Assembly (NCBI GenBank): GCA_964631865.1
Contig: CAZWAK010000006.1
Span: 35,287 to 99,286, forward strand
Origin: JAFDVL01 sp964631865
GTDB taxonomy: Bacteria > Acidobacteriota > Blastocatellia > RBC074
DNA: 64,000 nucleotides
Reading direction: 5' to 3'
The notes below the pieces were generated by a model. That model was not told the DNA's origin. It did not search any database and was given only the letters and a program-made list of their open reading frames with translations. This document shows, piece after piece, positions 46,712 to 55,366 of this stretch; position 1 is the stretch's first letter, and each line of letters begins with the position of its first letter. The position numbers and the translations under genes are program-made.

Positions 46712-48124
46712 TCATCCACGCTGATGTGCTGCCACTTCGCGGAGTTGACCCGTGAGGTGGCGAATTTCGTACTTGTCCAAACAATGCCGCAAGCTGCGCA
46801 CGGTCATATTCAATAACGTCGCGGCTTTGGTTTGATTGCCATTCGTGCGCCGCAAGGCTTCGAGCAAATAGCTCTTTTCCAACTCGCTCAAATATTTTTC
46901 CAGATCAACGCCCTGCTCCGGAAAATGCAGTTCGCCGTTCGCTTTTTTGGGCGAGTAACGCAGGATGCGTTCGGGCAGGCGCGGTGTTTGGATTTCGTCG
47001 CTGACTTCCAACGCCACTGCGCGTTCGACCGTATTTTCCAATTCGCGGACGTTGCCGGGCCAATCGTATTCTTCCAGGTAGCGCAAGACTTCTTCGGTAC
47101 AACGTTTCGCCACTTGCCCGGTCAGATGCGCGAATTTGTCTAAGAAATGCTGCGTCAAATCGCGAATGTCGGCACGGCGTTCGCGCAGCGGCGGCAACTC
47201 CAACGGAATCACCGAAACGCGATAGTACAAGTCTTCGCGGAAGTCCCCGGCCTTGACCATTTTTTCGAGATCGCGGTGCGTGGCGGCGACGATGCGCGTA
47301 TCAATCGGAATTTCTTCTGTGCCGCCGACGCGCCGAATACGACGCTCCTGCAAGACGCGCAGCAATTTCACCTGCATCGTCAAACTCATCTCGCCGATTT
47401 CGTCGAGAAAAATCGTGCCGCCTTCTGCCGCTTCAAACAGACCTTTGCGATTCGATTGCGCGCCCGTGAACGCGCCTTTGACGTAGCCGAAGAGTTCCGA
47501 TTCGAGCAGCGTTTCCGTGAACGCGCCGCAGTTGACCGAAACAAACGCGCGATCCCGACGCGGACTCATGCTGTGAATCGCGCGCGCGACCAATTCTTTC
47601 CCCGTGCCGGATTCGCCGACAATCAACACCGTGCTGGCATTGGCGGCGACGGTTTCGACCATTTGATAAACGGCCTGCATTTGCGGGCTGCGACCGATGA
47701 TGTCGCCGAGGTTGCCGCGCTTGAGTAACTCACGTTTGAGCAGCGCGTTTTCCTGCCGCAGATCAAGCTTTTCGAGCGCCTTGCGCACGACCAATTTGAA
47801 CTCGTCTACGTCGAACGGCTTCTGAATAAAATCATCGGCTCCGAGTTTGAAGGCTTCGCGCGCACTGTTGATGGTCGCAAACGCGGTCATCATAATCACC
47901 ATCATTTCGGGCGCTTGTTCGCGCGCCGAGCGCAACAGTTCGATGCCGCCGACGTCCGGCATTTTGACATCCGTAATCAGCAAATCGAAGTTGGTTTTCT
48001 GCATCGCATCCAGTGCTTCGCGCCCATTTGAGACAGCAGTCACCTGATGGCCTTCGCGTCGGAACACCAACTCGAGCAGCTCGCGCATGCTGCGTTCATC
48101 ATCTGCTACTAGAAGTTTTGCCAT
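46712..48124 (-). CDS. pilR: sigma54-dependent response regulator
   Basis: 470 residues. The receiver domain (1-120) has ADDE, phospho-acceptor LLITDVKMP and Lys in FIQKPF. The AAA+ domain (about 140-375) shows GESGTGKE, GAFTGA, GGTIFLDEIGEM and REDLYYRVSVIPLELPPLRE. A Fis-type helix-turn-helix ends it (NQTKAATLLNMTVRSLRHCL). It is encoded after pilS and before pilA, the classical pil order, so it most likely activates pilA upon phosphorylation by PilS. The last codons contain the proposed pilA promoter. Confidence 0.93.
   Translation of the reverse strand: MAKLLVADDERSMRELLELVFRREGHQVTAVSNGREALDAMQKTNFDLLITDVKMPDVGGIELLRSAREQAPEMMVIMMTAFATINSAREAFKLGADDFIQKPFDVDEFKLVVRKALEKLDLRQENALLKRELLKRGNLGDIIGRSPQMQAVYQMVETVAANASTVLIVGESGTGKELVARAIHSMSPRRDRAFVSVNCGAFTETLLESELFGYVKGAFTGAQSNRKGLFEAAEGGTIFLDEIGEMSLTMQVKLLRVLQERRIRRVGGTEEIPIDTRIVAATHRDLEKMVKAGDFREDLYYRVSVIPLELPPLRERRADIRDLTQHFLDKFAHLTGQVAKRCTEEVLRYLEEYDWPGNVRELENTVERAVALEVSDEIQTPRLPERILRYSPKKANGELHFPEQGVDLEKYLSELEKSYLLEALRRTNGNQTKAATLLNMTVRSLRHCLDKYEIRHLTGQLREVAAHQRG
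46720..46734 (-). promoter_or_regulatory. candidate sigma54 promoter of pilA
   Basis: Read on the minus strand, TGGCAGCACATCAGC has the -24 GG and the -12 GC at the required 12-base distance, inside the 3' end of pilR. The start point would be near 46709, 32 nt before pilA. In other bacteria PilR drives pilA with RpoN. Confidence 0.45.
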
Positions 48125-48255
48125 ACAACAACTTTATAACTCCACACGGGGGAAACCATTGGGGGAACTCATCAGTGCGCCGTGACAGCCGAGGTGGCGG
48201 CGGTCACAGCAGACCACCAATGAGGCTTGTATAATTTCAATCGTGTCAGCCGAAA

Positions 48256-49950
48256 TTAAGCGTATGCCACGCTGACAGCTTTCTCTTCGGTGCGAGTTTC
48301 TGTATGTGCGGCCAGGAGCAGCGTAATCGTTGTGCCGCGCCCCACTTCGCTTTTGACGTCAATTTTGCCGCGATGTTCGTTGACGATGTGATAGACCACG
48401 CTCATGCCCAACCCCGTACCACCAGCACTGAACGAACTGAATGGTTCGAAGATGCGTTCGATCTGTTCTTCGGTCATGCCGATGCCGGTGTCGGTGAAAT
48501 CCACTTGAATCAGCGTGCCATCGCCGCTGCGCCGAATCGCAATCGTAAACGTGCCGCCGTCGGGCATCGCCTTGATCGCGTTGCGCGCCAGATTCCATAG
48601 CACTTGGCGCATTTGACCGGGATCGGCCAGCGTCAAGGCCGCATCGGCGCACGGCTCGGCCAGCAACTGATATTTGCTGCTGTCAATCTCTGAGTTGTAG
48701 CGTAGCAGCGTCAGCGTTTCTTCGAGCAAGTGGTTCAAGTCCACGACTTCTTTTTCGGGCTGACGCGGACGCGCGTACATCAGGAAGTCGCTGATGATGC
48801 GATCAATGCGGTCGGATTCGCGCAGCACGATGTTCATCAATTGCGTGTCTTCATCGGACAAACGCGAATCGCTGCCGAGCACTTGCACCGCGCCGCGCAT
48901 CGAAGCCAGCGGATTGCGAATTTCGTGCGCGATGCCCGCCGCCGCGCGTCCGAGTGCTGCCAAACGATCCTGCCGCCGCATATCGCGTTCCAACCGCATC
49001 ACGTCGGTCAAATCCTGAAAGGGCAACACGAAGCCCGTGATTTCGCCCGTTACAGCGGTCAACGGGGAGATGCTGAAGCCGAGTTGAATCTGCTTGCCTT
49101 CTGCCGTCGTGCAATCCAGATTCAAGCGCGACAGCCCATGTCCGGCCAGCAACACATCTTTGCCCGCTTCGAGTTGATCCGAAATCGTCGGGAAGAGCGC
49201 ATTCAAATGTTTGCCCACGACTTGCGCCGTGTCGAAGCCCGTGATCTCTTCGGCGGCGCGATTGAACGAGATGATTTGATGTTGCAAATCAATCGTCACC
49301 AGGCCGCTGCTGATGCTGTCAATCACGCGCTCGCTGAAGGCGCGAATGTCGTTGAGCTTGCGATTCGCCAGCGCCAGATTCGCGTCTTTGTGCAAAAGCT
49401 GTTCGTTGAATTGACTGCTCAAAAACGCGACGGCGAAGAACGCAAACACATAAAACCCAATCGCCGTCTGATGCTCGCTCACGTTGCCGGGAAAGCGTTC
49501 GTAAACGTGCATAACCAACCCCGCGTAACACGCTGTAATTAACAACGTCAGCCCGTAAGTTCCGTACTTCGAGGTGAGGCAACTGATCGTAAAAATCACC
49601 ACCAAATACAGCGCGATGAACGGCGAGCGCACGGCATCGGTCAAATGCACGAGCCACGTCACCAACGCGATGTCGCCGACCATTTGCACGTACGCTTGCC
49701 AGCGATACCGCTTGGAAAACAAGTTCATCAGGGCATAGATCAGCGTGACGCCGAACGTAGCGCCCGTAATCCAGGCCACACTTTCCAGCAGATTCTCGAC
49801 GGCTTCCGGCTTCACCACGTGCCGCAAGGCGTAGGCAGCGAACAGCAAAAGCAGGACAGCCCCCGGACGCCCCATTAACAACCAAATCAGGTTGTTGCGG
49901 AAGCGGTCGGTGCCGTCCTTGCTCACTAATTCTCGTTTGGGTTGTTGCAT
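48256..49950 (-). CDS. pilS: membrane PAS sensor histidine kinase
   Basis: 564 residues. Six hydrophobic segments occupy residues 20-190, as in PilS. A PAS domain (about 205-325) precedes the kinase core with H-box AGIAHEIRNPLASM, NLARNAIKAMPDGG, DFTDTGIGMTEEQ and GGTGLGMSVVYHIV. It phosphorylates PilR, encoded 131 nt downstream. AGGGA precedes the ATG by five bases. It follows pilC by 22 nt, within the operon. Confidence 0.92.
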   Translation of the reverse strand: MQQPKRELVSKDGTDRFRNNLIWLLMGRPGAVLLLLFAAYALRHVVKPEAVENLLESVAWITGATFGVTLIYALMNLFSKRYRWQAYVQMVGDIALVTWLVHLTDAVRSPFIALYLVVIFTISCLTSKYGTYGLTLLITACYAGLVMHVYERFPGNVSEHQTAIGFYVFAFFAVAFLSSQFNEQLLHKDANLALANRKLNDIRAFSERVIDSISSGLVTIDLQHQIISFNRAAEEITGFDTAQVVGKHLNALFPTISDQLEAGKDVLLAGHGLSRLNLDCTTAEGKQIQLGFSISPLTAVTGEITGFVLPFQDLTDVMRLERDMRRQDRLAALGRAAAGIAHEIRNPLASMRGAVQVLGSDSRLSDEDTQLMNIVLRESDRIDRIISDFLMYARPRQPEKEVVDLNHLLEETLTLLRYNSEIDSSKYQLLAEPCADAALTLADPGQMRQVLWNLARNAIKAMPDGGTFTIAIRRSGDGTLIQVDFTDTGIGMTEEQIERIFEPFSSFSAGGTGLGMSVVYHIVNEHRGKIDVKSEVGRGTTITLLLAAHTETRTEEKAVSVAYA

Positions 49951-49972
49951 AAATCCCTTGTGCCTCGCGCCG

Positions 49973-51196
49973 CTATTTGCCGTTCGAGAGTTTCCCGATC
50001 AGACTGAACAACGGCAGGTACATCGCAATCACGATGCCGCCGATGCTGACGCCGAGAAAGCCGATCATCAGAGGTTCGATCAACGTCAGCAGCCCCGCGA
50101 CTGCCGCGTCTACTTCCTGCTCATAAAAATCCGCGATCTTGCCGAGCATCGTGTCGAGCGCGCCGGTCTGTTCGCCAATGCCAATCATCTGCCCCACCAT
50201 ATTGGGGAAAATGCCCGTCGCGTTGAGCGGCTCCACCAACGTCTGCCCGCGTTCGACACCCGCGCGGACTTTGAGAATCGCTTCCTGAATCAGGACATTG
50301 CCGGACGTGCGCGCCGTGATGTCGAGCGCTTCGAGAATCGAGACGCCCGATGAAAGCAGCGTCGAGAGCGTGCGCGAAAAGCGTGCGACCGCAACTTTTT
50401 TGACGACCGGCCCGATGATCGGCGACTTCAGCAGCAAATTGTCAATTACGCGATTGCCCTTCGGCGTCGAGTAATACCACTTGATGCCGTAGGTGATCGC
50501 CGCGATGATGATGGCCAGCAGCCACCAATAGCCGACCAGAAAATGACTGATGTTGACGACAATCTGCGTCGGCAACGGCAGCCCTTCGTCGCCGCCCAAC
50601 AACTCTTTGAAGATTTTGGTGAAGGACGGAATCACGACGATCATAATCACGGAAATCACAATGACCGCCATCACGACGACGATGACCGGATAGGTCATTG
50701 CGCCTTTGATGTCCGACTTCAACTTCACGGCCTTTTCGATGTAGACCGACAGGCGTTGCAGGATGTTGTCGAGAATACCGCCCGTTTCGCCCGCCGCGAC
50801 CATATTCGTGTAGAGCCGATCAAAGACCTTCGGTTGCTTTTCCATCGCGGCGGCGAGCGTCGCACCGGCTTCGACATCGGCTTGCACGGAACTGATGGAT
50901 TGGGCAAAAAACTTGTTTGGTTGCTGCGCGGCCAAAATGTCCAGGCATTGCACAAGCGGCAACCCGGCATCAATCATCACCGAGAATTGCTTGGTGAAGA
51001 CGGCGAGTTCTTTGGCATTGACGCTTTGCCGTCGTCCAATTTTGGGCAGCGCGATGTCGCCTTTTTCGCGCACACTCGTGATGATGATTTGTTCACGCTT
51101 GAGCAACCGCTCCAACGCCTCGCGATTTTCAGCGGTTTTCTCCCCGCTCACATTTTCGTTCGCCCGATTGCGGCCCTTGTAGACGTAAGTTGGCAT
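49973..51196 (-). CDS. pilC: type IV pilus inner-membrane platform protein
   Basis: 407 residues. PilC/GspF shows two homologous halves of cytoplasmic helical domain and membrane spans: KQFSVMIDAGLPLVQCLDIL and MEKQPKVFDRLYTNMVAAGE in the first, RFSRTLSTLLSSGVSILEAL and FPNMVGQMIGIGEQTGALD in the second. Three spans at about 170-190, 220-240 and 375-400 fit the family. It couples the PilB and PilT motors to the pilin. GAGGAG sits just before the ATG. Confidence 0.95.
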   Translation of the reverse strand: MPTYVYKGRNRANENVSGEKTAENREALERLLKREQIIITSVREKGDIALPKIGRRQSVNAKELAVFTKQFSVMIDAGLPLVQCLDILAAQQPNKFFAQSISSVQADVEAGATLAAAMEKQPKVFDRLYTNMVAAGETGGILDNILQRLSVYIEKAVKLKSDIKGAMTYPVIVVVMAVIVISVIMIVVIPSFTKIFKELLGGDEGLPLPTQIVVNISHFLVGYWWLLAIIIAAITYGIKWYYSTPKGNRVIDNLLLKSPIIGPVVKKVAVARFSRTLSTLLSSGVSILEALDITARTSGNVLIQEAILKVRAGVERGQTLVEPLNATGIFPNMVGQMIGIGEQTGALDTMLGKIADFYEQEVDAAVAGLLTLIEPLMIGFLGVSIGGIVIAMYLPLFSLIGKLSNGK

Positions 51197-51286
51197 GATC
51201 TCCTCGTGGGTAAGTGCTTTGAATTTCCAGGCTGGCGCGCGAGACCAGGGCCGCAGGACTTCGGCGCGAGCCTTTCAAAGAGCGAA

Positions 51287-52594
51287 TTAACGTCGTCCCG
51301 GCGGGGCAAAGGGATTGGAATTGCCGCCCGGCGGCTGCGGTGAGAAAGGACTCGCCGCCGGAGCCGAAGGCGCAAAAGGACTCGCACCGGGTGTGGGCGG
51401 AGCGGGCGGCGTGACCGTTCCCGGCTGCGGGGGTGACTGGGGCAGACCTGGATTGGTCGGCATACGATTCGGCATTGCGGGCTTTGGCGCAGCCGCCGAA
51501 CGCTCGATCAGCCCGGCTCCACGATTGATGAGTTCTTGTAATTCGTCTGCATTCGCCGAACGCTGGAGCGCCATTTCCAGCGTGATGTGCTTTTGGAAAT
51601 ACAGCGTCGCCAACGATTGATTGAGCGTTTGCATGCCGTATTTTTCCTGCCCGGTTTGCATCATCGAATAAATCTGGTGAATTTTGTCTTCGCGGATCAG
51701 ATTGCGAATGGCAGGGTTGGGAACCAAAATCTCCATCGCCATCGCGCGCCCGCTGCCACTGGCTTTCGGCAGCAAGGTCTGACACATGATGCCTTCCAAC
51801 ACCAAACTCAACTGCGCGCGAATCTGCGATTGTTGATAGGCCGGAAACACGTCAATGATGCGGTTGATCGTGGACGCCGCCGAATTCGTGTGCAGCGTGC
51901 CGAACGTCAAGTGACCGGTTTCAGCGATGCGCAGCGCGGCTTCGATGGTTTCCAAGTCGCGCATTTCGCCGATCAGCACAACGTCCGGGTCTTGGCGCAA
52001 GGCCGAGCGCAGCGCGTTCGCGAAGCCGTGCGTGTCGGCTTTGACTTCGCGTTGATTGACCAGACAGTTGCGATGCGGATGCAGAAATTCAATCGGGTCC
52101 TCAATCGTCAAAATGTGGTCGTGGCGCTCATCATTGATCTTGTCGAGCATCGCCGCGAGCGTCGTGGATTTGCCCGAACCCGTCGGGCCGGTCACGAGAA
52201 TCAAGCCGCGCGGTTTATCGCACAATTGCGATACGACAGCAGGCAGATTGAGCTGCGCAAACGATTTGATTTCGTAGGGAATCGCGCGGAACACGGCGGC
52301 GACGGCACCTTTTTGATTGAAGAGATTGGCGCGAAACCGCGACAGCCCTTTGACGCCGAACGAAAAATCCAGTTCGAGGTCTTCTTCAAACCGATGTTTC
52401 TGCGCATCGGTCAACACCGAATACGCCAGCGCCTTCGTGTCCGCCGCTGTCATCGGAGTGAATTCGCTGAGCGGATGCATGTGCCCGTCCACGCGAATTT
52501 GCGGCGGCGCATTCAGCGTGATGTGCAAATCCGAGCCGCGCATCTCGGTCATACGCTTCAGTAATTCCGTGAGAGAGAGGTTTTCGTTGGACAT
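51287..52594 (-). CDS. pilT: type IV pilus retraction ATPase
   Basis: 435 residues. PilT motifs are complete: GPTGSGKSTTLAAML (Walker A), EDPIEFLH, GEMRDLETIEAALRIAETGH (Walker B), TFGTLHTNSA and the PilT-specific NPAIRNLIREDKIHQI. The protein depolymerises pilin for twitching and DNA uptake. The last 65 residues are an unusual Pro/Ala/Ser/Gly-rich tail (PPAPPTPGASPFAPSAPAAS) absent from ordinary PilT of about 345-375 residues. It lies between pilB and pilC in the operon, 32 nt after pilB. Confidence 0.96.
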   Translation of the reverse strand: MSNENLSLTELLKRMTEMRGSDLHITLNAPPQIRVDGHMHPLSEFTPMTAADTKALAYSVLTDAQKHRFEEDLELDFSFGVKGLSRFRANLFNQKGAVAAVFRAIPYEIKSFAQLNLPAVVSQLCDKPRGLILVTGPTGSGKSTTLAAMLDKINDERHDHILTIEDPIEFLHPHRNCLVNQREVKADTHGFANALRSALRQDPDVVLIGEMRDLETIEAALRIAETGHLTFGTLHTNSAASTINRIIDVFPAYQQSQIRAQLSLVLEGIMCQTLLPKASGSGRAMAMEILVPNPAIRNLIREDKIHQIYSMMQTGQEKYGMQTLNQSLATLYFQKHITLEMALQRSANADELQELINRGAGLIERSAAAPKPAMPNRMPTNPGLPQSPPQPGTVTPPAPPTPGASPFAPSAPAASPFSPQPPGGNSNPFAPPGRR

Positions 52595-52626
52595 AATCTG
52601 TTCACCCCAGCCTATGCGTTTGCAAA

Positions 52627-54477
52627 TTATTTGACAGTTTCGCGCACGACTTCTTCGACGGTCGTAATGCCTTGCCGCACCTTTTCCAGGCCGCTGCCAC
52701 GCAACGTAATCATGCCTTCTTCAATCGCCTGTTTGCGCAATTCGATGTTCGACGCGCCGACCAGAACCAATTCGCGCAAGGCATCGGTCATCTCCATCAC
52801 TTCGTACAAACCGACACGGCCTTTGTAGCCTGTGCCGTTGCATTTCTCGCAGCCTTTGCCTTTGTAGAGTTTCAGCGTCTGCGATTCCTCTTCGCCAAAA
52901 CCAACTTCTATGAGCGCCTGCGGCGGAGCGGGAAACTCTTCCTTGCAGCTCGCGCAAATCCGGCGAATCAGGCGTTGCGCTTGAATGAGATTGACGGAAG
53001 TCGCCACGAGAAAGGGTTCGATGCCCATATTCATCAGACGCGACACCGTCGAAGGTGCATCGTTGGTGTGCAAGGTGGACAGCACCATGTGACCGGTCAG
53101 CGAAGCTTTGACGGCAATTTCCGCCGTTTCAAAATCGCGGATTTCACCGACCAGAATGATGTTCGGGTCTTGCCGCAAAAACGAGCGCAAGGCGGCGGCG
53201 AAGTTCAGCCCGATTTGATCTTTGATCTGCACCTGGTTGATGCCAGCGAGATTGAATTCGACCGGGTCTTCGGCGGTCATGATGTTGGTTTCCGGCGTGT
53301 TGAGCGATTGCAGCGCGGAATAGAGCGTGTTGGTTTTGCCCGATCCGGTCGGCCCTGTGACCAAACACATGCCATATGGCTTCTCGATGTTGCGTTTGAA
53401 TTTTTCCAGGCTCGATACCTCAAAACCGAGCTTCGTCATATCGAGCATCAGTTTTTCTTTGTCGAGCAAACGCAGCACCACTTTTTCGCCAAATAATGTC
53501 GGCAGCGAAGAAACACGGAAGTCCAGTTCGCGCGATTTGCCCTCGAAGCGCAGCTTGATCTTGATGCGTCCGTCCTGCGGCAGGCGTTTCTCGGAAATGT
53601 CGAGTTTCGCCATGATTTTGAGGCGCGAAATCAACGCATCCCGCAACTTGAGCGGCGGATTCATGATGTTGTAGAGGATGCCGTCAATGCGGAACCGCAC
53701 GCGGAACTCGCGTTCGTACGGTTCGATGTGAATATCGGACGCCCCGCGCCGCAGCGATTCCACCAGAATAACATTGACCAACCGCACGACAGGTGCTTCC
53801 TGGCTGGAACCTTCCAGCGAGCGAATGTCAATTTCCCCCTGCTCCTCCATCACCTCTAACGCTTCTTCGGCATCGCCAAATTCCGATTCAAATTCCGATA
53901 CCAGATTCGCCGCCGCCGCCAGATCATTGGAAGAAAGCCCTTCAGGCCGCGCGCCATCCGCTTTCTCTTTCAACGGGCGATTGAGCGCCGCCGCCGCCGC
54001 TTTTTCCAGCGGGCTGAGAAATTCTTTGCCCGTGTGCAAATCCAACCCGCGCACACCGCCGTAGCCGCGCTCAATCGCTTGCCGCACACTCAATTCCGAC
54101 GCGACGACGGGTTCAATCGTAAAGCCCGTGACGAACTTGATGTCATCCATCGCGTAGACGTTCGCCGGATCAGCCATCGCTAAGGTTAACGTGGCTCCGC
54201 GCCGCGCTACCGGCACGACACAATATTTCTGCGCCACTTCACGCGGCACCAACCGCGCCAGATTTTCGTCAATTTCGACCGTCGAAAAGTCAATCGCAGG
54301 CACACCATACTGCTTGCTCAACGCCCCCGTGATTTGCTGTTCCGAAACCACGCCGAGATGTACCAGGCTTGCGGTCAAACCGAGATTGTTACGCCGCTGA
54401 TGTTCGACCGCCTCCTTGAGTTGGTCGGGCGTAAGCAGGTTCTGACGGATGAGGATTTCGCCTAATTTGCCTGACAT
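52627..54477 (-). CDS. pilB: type IV pilus assembly ATPase
   Basis: 616 residues. The MshEN-type N-terminal domain (1-160, KLGEILIRQNLLTPDQL) is followed by the motor: GPTGSGKTNTLYSAL, AEDPVEFNLAGINQV, VGEIRDFETAEIAVKASLTG and LSTLHTNDAPS. The zinc site CASCKEEF plus GCEKCNGTGYKGR is intact. An acidic insertion (residues about 195-230, EFESEFGDAEEALEVMEEQG) separates the two domains. It powers pilus extension and is the first gene of the pil operon, about 113 nt behind the promoter at 54597-54625. Confidence 0.96.
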   Translation of the reverse strand: MSGKLGEILIRQNLLTPDQLKEAVEHQRRNNLGLTASLVHLGVVSEQQITGALSKQYGVPAIDFSTVEIDENLARLVPREVAQKYCVVPVARRGATLTLAMADPANVYAMDDIKFVTGFTIEPVVASELSVRQAIERGYGGVRGLDLHTGKEFLSPLEKAAAAALNRPLKEKADGARPEGLSSNDLAAAANLVSEFESEFGDAEEALEVMEEQGEIDIRSLEGSSQEAPVVRLVNVILVESLRRGASDIHIEPYEREFRVRFRIDGILYNIMNPPLKLRDALISRLKIMAKLDISEKRLPQDGRIKIKLRFEGKSRELDFRVSSLPTLFGEKVVLRLLDKEKLMLDMTKLGFEVSSLEKFKRNIEKPYGMCLVTGPTGSGKTNTLYSALQSLNTPETNIMTAEDPVEFNLAGINQVQIKDQIGLNFAAALRSFLRQDPNIILVGEIRDFETAEIAVKASLTGHMVLSTLHTNDAPSTVSRLMNMGIEPFLVATSVNLIQAQRLIRRICASCKEEFPAPPQALIEVGFGEEESQTLKLYKGKGCEKCNGTGYKGRVGLYEVMEMTDALRELVLVGASNIELRKQAIEEGMITLRGSGLEKVRQGITTVEEVVRETVK

Positions 54478-54596
54478 TGATTTTCGGTCTCCGACGACGC
54501 CAAGGGGCTGGGCGTAATGATGAGTTTGAGGTTGAGGCCGCCAATCCAGAAGGGGCTATCTCGCTGTATTTAAACAGCGTCTAACGAGCGGGTCGG

Positions 54597-54625
54597 ATAC
54601 TACGGCAGGTGACAATTCTTGTCAA
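54597..54625 (-). promoter_or_regulatory. sigma70 promoter of the pil operon
   Basis: On the minus strand, TTGACA (54625-54620), a 17-nt spacer and TAGTAT (54602-54597). The -35 overlaps the palindrome TGACAATTCTTGTCA (54610-54624), a possible operator. The rest of the 208-nt spacer to the response regulator gene shows nothing clear. Confidence 0.75.
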
Positions 54626-54685
54626 GAAAAATGCTGGGGGGCTAAGAAATGCAAGCAGTTAGGCGCAGCCAGACGGGGTCAGAAT

Positions 54686-55366
54686 CTAGCCCACGAATTT
54701 GTACCCTGCGCCGTGAACGGTGATCAACCAGCTTGGCTGGCTGGGAAGAGTTTCAATTTTCTGCCGCAATTTGGCGATGTGCATATCCACCGTGCGCGAG
54801 AGCGGAAATCGCTCGTAGCCCCAGACCGCATCCAGCAACTGATCGCGCGTGATGACTTCGCCGCGATGTTCGATGAAATGTTTGAGCAGGCGGAATTCGC
54901 GCTGTGACAGATTGAGCGGCGCACCGGCTTTGGTGGCTTCGAGCGCGGCGAAGTTGATGGTGACGTCGTCAAATTGATATTGTTCCAACGCGCCACTTCG
55001 GCGCTGGATGCGACGCAAAATGGCTTCCACTCGTGCGATGAGTTCCATAAAGCTGAAGGGCTTGGTGATATAATCGTCCGCGCCGATTTTCAAGCCTAAC
55101 ACCTTGTCAATTTCCTGCCCGCGCGCCGTCAGCATAATGATCGCGATGGCATTGCCCGCGTTGCGCAAGCGTTGGCACACATCGAAGCCGCTCAGCTTCG
55201 GCAGCATCACGTCGAGAATCATCGCATCGAATTGCCCTGCTGCTATGCGTTGCAACGCGGCTTCGCCATCACGCACGACTTCTGCCGTGTAGCCTTCAAA
55301 CTCGAAGCCGCGTTGCAGCGCCACGACCAGCGAAGCATCATCTTCGACGATCAAAACATTCCGCAT
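54686..55366 (-). CDS. OmpR-family response regulator
   Basis: 226 residues. Receiver: VEDDASLVVAL, phospho-Asp in AMILDVMLPKLSG, Thr in IIMLTARG and Lys in YITKPFSF. The C-terminal winged helix (about 128-226) has LNLSQREFRLLKHFIEHRGE and TVDMHIAKLRQKIE. It begins directly after the sensor kinase stop (55367), so the two are coupled. The phased direct repeats at 57149-57206 are a likely binding site, between this operon and the TonB-dependent receptor gene. Confidence 0.95.
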   Translation of the reverse strand: MRNVLIVEDDASLVVALQRGFEFEGYTAEVVRDGEAALQRIAAGQFDAMILDVMLPKLSGFDVCQRLRNAGNAIAIIMLTARGQEIDKVLGLKIGADDYITKPFSFMELIARVEAILRRIQRRSGALEQYQFDDVTINFAALEATKAGAPLNLSQREFRLLKHFIEHRGEVITRDQLLDAVWGYERFPLSRTVDMHIAKLRQKIETLPSQPSWLITVHGAGYKFVG

